From the NCBI RefSeq assembly GCF_038502225.1, contig NC_091369.1:9612305-9676304 (forward strand): a DNA stretch of 64,000 nucleotides, written 5' to 3'. The notes beneath the pieces are model-generated. The model did not search any database. It was given only the letters and a program-made list of their open reading frames with translations, and had not been told where the DNA came from. Shown here in pieces: positions 56,030 through 64,000 of this stretch (position 1 is the first letter of the stretch; every line of letters starts with the position of its first letter). Origin of the DNA: Cherax quadricarinatus. Its lineage: Eukaryota > Arthropoda > Malacostraca > Decapoda > Parastacidae. A program made the position numbers and the translations under genes.

Positions 56030-56033
<4 letters not shown>

Positions 56034-56119
<86 letters not shown>
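56034..56119. repeat. (TA)n, right flank of MITE
   Basis: About 43 TA units, beginning 8 bases after the MITE end. Confidence 0.97.
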
Positions 56120-56121
<2 letters not shown>

Positions 56122-56129
56122 AAAAAAAA

Positions 56130-57010
56130 AATAGTTTAAAAGATGGGGTGGTAGGGGAAGTGGAATATTCAGCCTGACAGCCTCCTCGAACCTCCTCGAA
56201 CGCCCCACAATCAGATGCTTGGCCATACAAGGACAGCTCAGCAATTTTGTGCTATCTCCTGTGTCCATCATCGTATTTACCTCCTACCACACCAGTACCT
56301 TCACATTTTAATTACCATACACCCAATTATTATTATTCGCTTTTCGTTACACCATTCAACCTCTCCCCACGCTGTTTCCCCAGCTCACTCTCGAACCAAC
56401 GAGAGTATGCTATCAGAGATTTTTTTTCCCCTTGGCCAGATGTATCTCAACCGTTTTTCGTAATTCTTTTGGAAGTTAAATATACGACTTTATACTGCAG
56501 GTTCATGTGCCCTAACCTAAATTAACTTAGCCTAATTTACAATAAAACCTTTGAGAAAAGATAGGAAGAGTTAAGAAATTTATGTTGAGCACCACGTAAA
56601 AAAAAAGTAATAAAATAATAGTTTGGCCTCCTGTGTTTATTAGCTAAGAGACTGAACTCAACATTGTTTGCGGAGGTTAACTGAGCTCTTGGACCCATGT
56701 AACTTACATCCATTGGTATAACCGATTCCCTGCCCACGTTTCTGGAGCCACTGAAAAACTAGCAGAATGCTGATGTATTGTACAGAGGTTGGTAAAGCCA
56801 GGGACAAGAGTCATCATGAAGCACTAGCATAAACGAAAGGTATAACTGGAAACGTGGCCAGAGAGAGCAACTTTCAAGCATATTTTACCTAGAGAGTAAG
56901 TCAAGCCAATATAGAACAAAGCATTGTGCTGCAACATCTTTTGCAATAGCTCAAAGAATTTACATGAGTGGCACCTATTAATGACGCAAGAAACCTCCAA
57001 TATACCAGTA
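56130..57010. other. No gene seen
   Basis: A tandem CCTCCTCGAA pair at 56179. Otherwise no supported feature. Confidence 0.4.
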
Positions 57011-57017
57011 AAATAGA

Positions 57018-57150
57018 ATTATTATTATTATTATTATTATTATTATAATCAAAAAGAAGCGCTAAGCCACAAGGGCTAGTAAAATAGAAGACTTGCCTTA
57101 CCTTTGATATACCTTTGAAGAGTTTCGAGAGCTTCATTATGATAACGCCT
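57018..57150 (-). repeat. Family D (ATT)n end plus LINE A tip, antisense
   Basis: (ATT)n at 57018-57046 is followed by AAGCGCTAAGCCACAAGGGC (family D reversed), then CTTTGATATACCTTTGAAGA and GTTTCGAGAG (LINE A 3' UTR reversed). Confidence 0.65.
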
Positions 57151-57540
57151 GCAGTTCACACAAATCCCCATAACCGCTATTAGTTACAAGGGCACACTAC
57201 TGATTGTTAAGGAAGAGGACACCCAAAGATGTAAATCGCAGAATTAACACTCCTCAGCGTATTCGACAATTTCAACCAGGATGATAGGTTCCTAAATTAC
57301 AGCTGAGCTGCTCGCCAGGAAGCCTCCAAGTTGATATAAACCAAGTCTTCTAGTGAGCCACTATGATGTTCAATGAGAACTAAATCCAGTTACTATGTTA
57401 TGGCAAAATTAAAGTAATAGGAAACAGTACAACGCAAACTCATCATATAAGAGAGAGGAAGTCTCCTGTGAGACTTTTGAGTTATACTAGAGGATCTCGC
57501 ACTGAAGGAGCACAAATTTATCAACTGCGAGGAGATTGAT
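57151..57540. other. No gene recognised
   Basis: Possibly worn LINE upstream of the next entry. No diagnostic word. Confidence 0.35.
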
Positions 57541-57544
57541 AGGA

Positions 57545-57765
57545 TAGATAACCAGAACCTTCGAAACGAGATGCCAAGCTAATGATGATTCATTCTATCA
57601 GTCTTTCAGCTGGAATATTGTTGTATACTAACAGCCCCCCTTTAACTCTCACCGTTTCTTACGCAGATCTACACTGGTACCAGTGTCACTTTTGTATACC
57701 TTTCATGAGTTTCTTGTCTCACTACTCTAGGAGCCTGGCCATGGGCTAGGCTAGATCTATGTTTT
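57545..57765. mobile_element. LINE fragments: RT tail (+) next to LINE A tip (-)
   Basis: 57550-57650 gives LRNEMPS-type and FQLEYCCILTAP-like words on plus, aligning with 58195-58290. 57693-57760 reads GTATACCTTTCATGAGTTTC and GCCTGGCCATGGGCTAGGCT, the reversed LINE A end. Confidence 0.6.
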
Positions 57766-57779
57766 AAGTACAGTGCCCT

Positions 57780-58095
57780 CAAATATGATATGAGCAGTAA
57801 ATTTTGATTTCAACATGAGCGAATGGGTCTGTGCAGTGAGTGTCCACAGTACGAAAAAAAAAAATCCTGCCTTATATAGTGCATGATGGGGAAAAGCAAA
57901 CCTTGTGTTTGGTTTAAAATAGTGATTTTGCAGTGTTTTCTAGGATGGTTTTTATGGTTTTATTGGATGTTTCTTGGTATCAACTGATAGAATGGTAGAC
58001 ATACTAATGAAATATAGGCGATTTTGGTTGGCTTCAATGCCAGAAGCAGCTCGACATGAGGCTGAAAACAGAAGAAATATTAGATTTTGGATAAG
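57780..58095 (+). mobile_element. Relative of the TTAA elements at 62282-64000
   Basis: GAGCGAATGGGTCTGTGCAG, TGAGTGTCCACAGTACG, a poly-A block and ATCCTGCC, then GATGGTTTTTATGGTTTTAT and TTTCTTGGTATCAAC. These follow the same order as both the outer (62282) and inner (62581) elements. Ends are not resolved. Confidence 0.55.
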
Positions 58096-58184
58096 TTACC
58101 TGGGAAAGGATTTGGCTCCCCTACCTCCCTAATCCACCCCCCCCTGGTCTCTTTTATAGGATTTTACTAGATTTGCATCAATTA

Positions 58185-58720
58185 TTGGGGTACCTTCAAA
58201 ACTAGGATGCCAAGCCCAAGATGATTCTCTTCAAATCACTTGTTTTCTCTAGCCCGGAATACTGCTGCACACTAACAGCCCCTTTAAAGCACGCGAAATT
58301 GTAGAACTGGAGAATGTACAGAGAACTTTCACGGCACATATAACTACGATAAAGTACCTAAATTACTGGCAGTGGTTGAAGCCCCTTGATTTGTGCCCCC
58401 TGGAATGCAGGCGAGAAAGATACATGATAATATACACTTGGAAAATCCTAGAGGGACTAGTCCCAAATTTGCACACGAAAATCACTCCCTACGAACGCAA
58501 AAGACTGAGCAGGCGATGCAACATCCACCCAATGAAAAGTAGGGGGTGCAATGAGTACACTAAGAGACAACACAATAAATGTCAGAGGCCCCAAGACTGT
58601 TCAACTACCTCCCAGCATACCTGACCAGCTGGACTGTAGTTTGTATAACAGTTTGCATGCGTGCAACAGTGACAGCCTGGTTGATTAGGCTGTGAAAAAG
58701 TGAACAATGTCCTGAGTGGC
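58185..58720 (+). pseudogene. LINE B ORF2 C-terminal half, sense
   Basis: The frame 58376-58624 is open: ECRRERYMIIYTWKILEGLV, PNLHTKITPYERKRLSRRC, then NKCQRPQDCSTTSQ. Upstream in other frames comes EYCCTLTAP. Downstream the tail DQLDCSLYN and GTGACAGCCTGGTTGATTAG stops before the UTR. The best-preserved coding stretch of the A/B-type ORF2 here. Confidence 0.75.
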
Positions 58721-59064
58721 TGCAATATCATTTGTGCAAATGACTGGCACACACCAACATTAAAAGAATTACTGGTACTTTAAGAGCTGCCTGCAGTTGC
58801 AGTAAACCATTAAACAAATATTTAATAAAAATAGGTCATTCAAAGATATCTGATTATGTGGGAAGAGGAAGAGTATGAGGCAGAGATCCAGGGTCTCTTC
58901 CACCAGTAACTGGGACCCTAGTTTTATCACTGCCAACACTAACAGTAAGAACATGCCAGAAGATAACAAATGATAACACTCCTGACACCTTGTTCCACTA
59001 CAATAGTCTTCTTACCTTTCTCCTTACAATATACACAGTAACAATAATATAGCATTAAATAATG
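58721..59064. other. No gene seen
   Basis: No supported feature between two LINE copies. Confidence 0.4.
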
Positions 59065-59850
59065 TACATATGGGTCTAAGAAAGATGATGTGAATCATAG
59101 AACTGATGAGGGGAAATGGGTGAGCAGTGCACTTAGGAGTCGGTGGAGACAAAGAACTTTGTCCTTCGAAGCAAAGAGGGGAATGCATGAGCATAGTTTT
59201 ACCAACGCTCTTATATGGGTGTGAAGCATGGGTGATGAATGTTGCAGCGAGGAGAAGGCTGGAGGCAGTGGAGATGTCATGTCTGAGAGCAATGTGTGGT
59301 GTGACTATAATGCAGAGAATTCGTAGTTTGGAAAGTTAGGAGGTGGTGCAGGATTGCCAAAACTGTTGTCCAGAGGGCTGAGGAAGGGTTGAGGTGGTTT
59401 GGACATATAGAGAGAACGTAACGAAACAGAATGACTTCAAGAGTGTATAAAATTGTAGTGGAGGGAAGGCGGGGTAGGGGTCGACCTAGGAAAGGTTGTA
59501 GGGAGGGGGTAAAGGAGGTTTTGTGTACGAGGGGCTTGGACTTCCTGCAAGCATGTGTGAGCACATTTGACAGGAGTGAACAGAGACAAATGGCTTTTAA
59601 TACTTGACATGCTGTTGGAGTGTGAGCAAAGTAACATTTGTGAAGGGATTCAGGGAAACTGGCAGGCTGGACTCAAGTCCTGGAAATGGGAAGTACAGTG
59701 TCTGCACTCTGAAGGAGGGGTGTTAATGTTGCAGTTTCATAAACTGTAGTGTAAAGCACCCCTCTGACAAGACAGTGATGGAGTGAATGATGATGAATCT
59801 TTTTCTTTTTCGGGCCACCCTGCCTTGGTGGGAATCGGCCGATGTGTTAA
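59065..59850 (+). pseudogene. RTE-like LINE, 5'-truncated copy 3
   Basis: It begins within the RNHRTDE-type segment (59090). The frame 59127-59339 has VLPTLLYGCEAWVMNV then RRRLEAVEMSCLRAMCGVT, as in copy 1. Later frameshifts break LRWFGH (a stop follows REN near 59420). The UTR and CACCCTGCCTTGGTGGGAAT end are intact and closer to copy 1 than to copy 2. Confidence 0.85.
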
Positions 59851-59986
59851 CAACAACATAATAAATAATGTCAAGACAATTTGTAAAAATTCACAAACAC
59901 ACAGTAGTACGTCTATCTCTCTTAAATGCACCATAATATTGCATATCTAATTACTGTATATAACGAGTAACAAAGACATGTTTATA

Positions 59987-60847
59987 CAGGTCCCCCTCAA
60001 CATTCGCAAGGGTTAGGGGATCAAGAGCCTCTCAAATGTTGAAAAATCGCGAATGTCTGGTGCCCCAATATATTGTAGGGAAATATAATACAATACTGGT
60101 TCCTTAACCTATTGAACCATGAACAATCATAAAACACATGAAAACATTGTAAAATATTGTACTAGTGTCAGCCCTTTGGTAAAGAAGGTGAGAAAAACTA
60201 TAGAATTCAAGAAAGAACTCATATCAGAGTACCAAAGTGGAGGAGGAAGAGATAGAGGAGAATGTGCCTTCTTCAGTGATTCTACGATATGTACGATACT
60301 AAACCAGCACAAGTCGATAAAGGCTATAGTGCCAGGCAGCGATAAAGTGTAGCATTAACAGTGTAGCAAGTTAAGTGATTAATCGGTAGAAAAAGGACAG
60401 CACGAACGTAACTCCTCCAATGTTGTTGGAGTTATATAGGGTGACTGACAACACCACTGTCTCTAGTCTCTACTGCCTCTGATGCAACCTCCACCACCAA
60501 TATGTAAGGCTTATGCCTCAGTGGCCCTTATACACCGAACAACAACAGCACTGCAACACTTGTGACGTACTTAGTGATGTATTTTATTCATTCTAGAGTA
60601 TATGTCATGTTTCTATGTGATTAATATTGTTTATTATGTCATATTAGATGAATTGTGATAGATAAATAAGCCGTAGAGTTGATATTAGTGTCATATTGAA
60701 GGACTATCTTGTCCAATCTCCAAACTCTACCACCGCCATAATTCCTAACATGTGTAATGACATATTTTAAATATGATTGGGCAGCTGGGAGTTTGCGAAT
60801 GTTTGAAGCCCGCGAAAGTGGAAAACGTGAACGTTGAGGGAGACCTG
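59987..60847 (+). mobile_element. Tigger/pogo-like DNA transposon, internally deleted (861 bp)
   Basis: Terminal inverted repeats CAGGTCCCCCTCAACATTCG and its right-hand counterpart (18 of 21 match) are flanked by TA (59985-59986 and 60848-60849). TA targets and CAGG-type ends with CCCTCAAC fit pogo/Tigger. Only the transposase N-terminus remains (60119-60352). The catalytic DDE domain is gone. Confidence 0.75.
60119..60352 (+). pseudogene. Tigger-type transposase N-terminal remnant
   Basis: A 77-codon frame. Residues 22-70 read KKVRKTIEFKKELISEYQSG, then STICTILNQHKSIKA, matching the CENP-B/pogo helix-turn-helix start (KRKxxTxExKxEII, STVxxILKNKxxI). This domain binds the terminal repeats in active relatives. 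The segment between the two matches is altered (GGRDRGECAFF), so a deletion or frame slip is likely. No DDE residues follow. Confidence 0.6.
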
Positions 60848-60939
60848 TATGCTATGTAACGTGTTTCTTATACAATTTTGAAGAAAGTATCATTGATGAA
60901 TTAATGAAAATGTCTATATTAACCTAAAATAAGACATTT

Positions 60940-61122
60940 AATGTACCCAAGTGATTATTATTACATATTAGTATCACGAGTGTATGAGCGGCCCAGGCGG
61001 ACACTTCTGGTATGGACGATTTCTGAGTGGACGTACAAAACCCAGGGTAAAAATCTGCCAAAAAGTGGTCGAAATCTGAATTGCACGATATTCGAACCGG
61101 ACAAAAACCGGGGTTCCATTGT
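60940..61122. mobile_element. pogo-like terminal fragment
   Basis: It ends with TTCGAACCGGACAAAAACCG and GGGTTCCATTGTA. Reversed, this is a CAATGGAACCCCGG end of the Tigger type. The partner terminus is not found in the window. Confidence 0.35.
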
Positions 61123-61123
61123 A

Positions 61124-61413
61124 CAGCCTCTCCTCACTTAGTGATGCACTCGTTTACTAACGCTTCGGACTTATGATGGGCTCTCTAACCTGCATTTATA
61201 TCTAAATAATGTATAGAGCTGATTTCCTCTACTGTATAAACATTTAAAAATATACCAGAAATGTTTTAAATAGTGCAAAGGTGACATTAAAACAATATCA
61301 AAGATGGCTGACACAAACCCACGACCATTATAGTATGCTCCTCACTTAACGATGAATTCGTTTAACGACGTGGTCTTAGGAACGAAATTCCGTCGTCAAG
61401 TGAGGAGAGGCTG
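61124..61413. mobile_element. 290-bp MITE, CAGCCTCTCCTCACTT ends
   Basis: 16-bp perfect terminal inverted repeats. TA precedes the left end and TG (mutated TA) follows the right. Subterminal ATTCGTTTAACGACGTGGTC recalls Tigger-family ends. Non-coding. Confidence 0.75.
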
Positions 61414-62030
61414 TGCTACATTACAAGTGTCTTGAGTAGTTAGGCTAATTTTAAATCATAAAAATACTGTAATAACAAATTTCAACAAGATTTACTGTAT
61501 GTAAATTGTAATGTAAATATTACACACATTACGAACAAATAAATACAAAAAATTCTAAAACAAAGCATAAAAAAAGAGGCAGTACTGTATAAAATTTAAA
61601 GATAATATGCTTTACCAAGTTAGGAACGTGGATATCCAACAGACCTGTGCGAGAGCATTAGAAGTGAGCAGAGGCTAGTAGTTTTTATGACTTGAGGTGG
61701 CATATTTCAAGCCACCTCCAGTCTGAAACTGAACAAAATCATTTGTATTTTACTATTATGTTTTCCATTGTATCAATTTATGCCAAGAAACAGCAGTAAA
61801 ACAATAAACAAATCAGAAAATGCCTTGAATTCATTCACTATATTAATCATAAAATGCCTTGAATTCATTCACTATATTAAACCATACACAAGATCAGAGG
61901 TTAGCTGTTCCTATCAACTAGTGTGTAGAGCAGGGTTTTTTTTTTTTTAATTGTGCATACCCACCGTTATAAACCCATTCTCCTATGCCTATCTCAAAAT
62001 GTACTGCTCACAGTACACGTGCACAACACT
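61414..62030. other. No gene; two small structures
   Basis: A hairpin GAGGTGGC/GCCACCTC at 61694-61719, and a 30-bp direct duplication (61817-61846 and 61851-61880) around TGCCTTGAATTCATTCACTA. Confidence 0.6.
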
Positions 62031-62037
62031 GGCATTA

Positions 62038-62255
62038 ATTTTTTTTTTTCAACAAGACGGCTGTCTCCCGCCGAGGCAGGGTGACCCCAAAAAAAGAAAG
62101 AAAATCCCCAAAAAGAAAAAACTTTCATCATCATTCAACACTTTCACATCACTCACACATAATCATTGTTTTTGCAGAGGCGCTCAGAATACAACAGTTT
62201 AGAAGCATATACGTATAAAGATACACAACACATCCTTCCAAACTACCAATTAATA
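62038..62255 (-). mobile_element. RTE-like LINE 3' end, antisense
   Basis: A poly-T run (A tail) is followed by CCCGCCGAGGCAGGGTGACC, the reverse of the 5820 end. It continues with AACTTTCATCATCATTCA, the reverse of the UTR ATGATGGTGAAAG words. 5'-truncated. Confidence 0.75.
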
Positions 62256-62281
62256 TCATAATCTATGTGGGAGGCAGTGAA

Positions 62282-62580
62282 AGGGTTAATCTTCAAGAAA
62301 AAGTAACCCTCAAGCCATCTATGATGTACTAGTAGTCATAATGATCAGTGTCGATGATGTACTAGTAGTCACAGTGATCAGTGTCCATGATGTACGAGTT
62401 CACACAATTCACAGCACCTTCAAATTTGCTGTTGTGGCAAATTTTGCCCTAGACATAAAAGAGTAGGTCCATCCAGAGTGCTCAATATAAAAAATAATCC
62501 TAAACCATGCAGTGCATCATAGGATCAGGTAACCTCTGACCCTGCATTTGGATCAAAATATTATTTTTGGTAATTTTTAA
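62282..62580 (+). mobile_element. Outer TTAA element, left part (continues at 63929)
   Basis: Contains a 33-bp tandem repeat (starts 62323, 62356, 62389; GATGTACTAGTAGTCA) and an AATATAAAAAATAATCCT block matching 57850. It is split at TTTTTAA by the inner element and resumes at 63929 with GGTGGTTTTTGTGATTTTAT. Confidence 0.6.
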
Positions 62581-63924
62581 CCGTACCAGTACGGCTTACA
62601 CACCAGGGTTTTTGACGTACTAGTATGCGTACATTCTAGCGCCTCAAATCTAGCGAGAGAAAGCTGGTAGGCCTACATATGAAAGAATGGGTCTATGTGG
62701 TCAGTGTGCGCAGTATAAAAAAAAATCCTGCAGCACCCAGTGTGTAATGAGGAAAAAAGAAACTGTTTTTGGATTAAAACACCGACTTTGCACTGTATTT
62801 TCGTATGGTATTTATTGTTGTATTCTAGTTTTCCTGGTCTCATTTTATAGAATGGAAGACATATTACAGAAATTGAGATGATTTTGACTGGTTTTACAAT
62901 GAAAAGTATCTTGAAATTGAGCTCAAAGTAGCAGAAATGTTCGATTTTTACCAAAGTTCAAAAGTAAACAAATCATGCTGTGCCTCCAATACACGTCAAC
63001 TGGCGAGTCTAATATTCTTTCACAAGTGCGCTGATATTATTTATACCATTTCTACACTAATGCAGTAATCTGCATAACAGTAAATCTTCTATTTTTTTTT
63101 TGTTTGTGAGAATAAAAATTCAAAGTGGAAAGCAAAAGAATGTAAGAGGGGTGTGGGGACATGACTAATCAACAGAGACTTGTTATTTTAGTGCCAGGAA
63201 TGTCTTTCTTGTTTATTCTGGACCCTATCTGGAAATTGGCATCTTTTGAAATTTGTGTGAAATTGGCAAAATTGCTAAATTCTGACCACTGTATTGGATA
63301 GTTGAAATTGGTAAATAAGATAAGATTTCGTTTGGGTTTTTAACCCCGGAGGGTTAGCCAGCCAGGATAACCCAAGAAAGTCAGTGCGTCATCGAGGACT
63401 GTAACTTATTTCCATTGGGGTCCTCAATCTTGTCCCCCAGGATGCGACCCACACCAGTCGACTAACACCCAGGTACCTATTTGCTGCTAGGTGAACAGGA
63501 CAACAGGTGTAAGGAAACGTGTCAAAATGTTTCCACCCGCCGGGAATCGAACCCCGGCCCTCCGTGTGTGAAGCGGGAGCTTTAGCCACCAGGCCACCGG
63601 GCCTGGGTGGTTTCTTGTATTCATTCGATAGAAAAAATGGAGTTCTAGCGAAATAGTTATGATTTTTGTAGACTAGTACACTGGAATTGGCCGAAAATAG
63701 GGCTCAAAGTGGGCAAAATCGCCGATAGGTAAACATCGTTGAGACCGCTAACTCTGCGAGAGCATAATTCCGTAAGTTTTCCATCAAATTTCATACTTTT
63801 GGTGTCATTATGATAGGGAAAAGATTCTCTATCTTTTCATAAAAAAATTTTTTTTTTTTTTTTGAAATTTGGGCGACCCTGAGAACAAGTAAGTCTCTTA
63901 GAGGGCCTGCCGACCCTGAAAGGG
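62581..63924 (+). mobile_element. Inner TTAA element (piggyBac-like, non-coding), holding a SINE
   Basis: TTAA lies on both sides (62577-62580 and 63925-63928). It ends CCCTGAAAGGG. The body (ATTCTAGCGCCTCAAATCTA, GAATGGGTCTATGTGGTCAG, TTGAAATTGGCAAAATTG) is about 1.05 kb without the SINE at 63308-63607. It has no transposase. I recall it as a common decapod repeat. Confidence 0.65.
63308..63607 (-). mobile_element. tRNA-derived SINE with (GATAA)n tail
   Basis: Minus strand: GGCCCGGTGGCCTGGTGGC (A-box side), CTTCACACACGG loop, B box GGGTTCGATTCCC, the body shared with 30160-30250 (ACCTGGGTGTTAGTCGAC), then a different 3' part (GGTTATCCTGGCTGGCTAAC) and a TCTTATCTTA tail. It shares head and body with the LINE-B-tailed SINEs but has a swapped 3' end. 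Confidence 0.85.
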
Positions 63925-64000
63925 TTAATTAAGGTGGTTTTTGTGATTTTATTGGCCATTTCTTGATGTCAATAGTTATTAAAATAGTAGAAACCCTCAA

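Overview
The window looks like intergenic DNA from a large, repeat-rich arthropod nuclear genome, most likely a decapod crustacean such as a crayfish, lobster or shrimp. That assignment is an inference from repeat types I recognise, with no database search. There are no operons, no bacterial-style gene density and no complete host gene. Nearly every long open frame either runs through a tandem array or is a worn piece of a retroelement. One 100-base run of N (46701-46800) marks an assembly gap.

Recurring components. (1) LINE ends 'A' and 'B' are the C-terminus of a LINE ORF2 (pattern FKRxLDxYL, DQxGC, YVG, AASSNSLVDQA) followed by one of two 3' UTRs. A carries GAGCCTGGCCCATGGCCGGG and GAAACTCTTCAAAGGTATAT. 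B carries GTCAACGCCCCCG and GGCCCGGTC. About 25 copies lie on both strands. (2) Three 5'-truncated copies of an RTE-like LINE lie at 5170, 34600 and 59065, with three isolated pieces of its 3' end. (3) Other LINE remnants include one with reverse transcriptase and RNase H (28600-29715) and one interrupted by the gap (46074-46700). (4) tRNA-derived SINEs lie at 8093, 30076, 40888, 41418, 42225 and 63308. (5) DNA transposon relics include TTAA-flanked piggyBac-like MITEs, Tigger/pogo remnants, hAT-like fragments and a 386-bp MITE inside a (TA)n tract. (6) Simple and complex tandem arrays are frequent.

The most interesting block is 14250-17605. Two arrays of the same 15-bp motif, each homogenised to a different variant, enclose a 2.06-kb minus-strand element. 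It holds a 511-codon gag-like ORF with three CCHC zinc knuckles and no reverse transcriptase, a TATA-like 5' end and a hammerhead-ribozyme-like 3' end. A short derivative that keeps only the two ends lies beside it in the opposite orientation. Similar cores (NTGATNA box, small hairpin, GAAAC, usually then an AATAAA-like hexamer) recur at 1534, 2262, 21530, 22110, 27942, 29775, 48057 and 50907, several as head-to-head pairs. I read these as PLE/retrozyme-like, hammerhead-bearing retroelements, here partly linked to a gag-only ORF.

Layout: 1-5900 HHR elements and LINE ends; 6-14 kb LINE B copies, two piggyBac-like MITEs and a CR1-like LINE holding an RTE insertion; 14.2-17.6 kb the gag/HHR block; 18-28 kb sparse LINE and SINE pieces and a 75-bp minisatellite; 28.6-30.3 kb an RNase H LINE with an HHR pair and SINE; 30.3-34.6 kb the least repetitive stretch, with a GC-rich minus-strand candidate first exon at 32368-32600; 34.6-46.7 kb RTE LINE, SINEs and RT fragments; 46.8-54 kb LINE ends, HHR copies and a (GA)n array; 54-57 kb the MITE in (TA)n; 57.5-64 kb LINEs, Tigger and nested TTAA elements.
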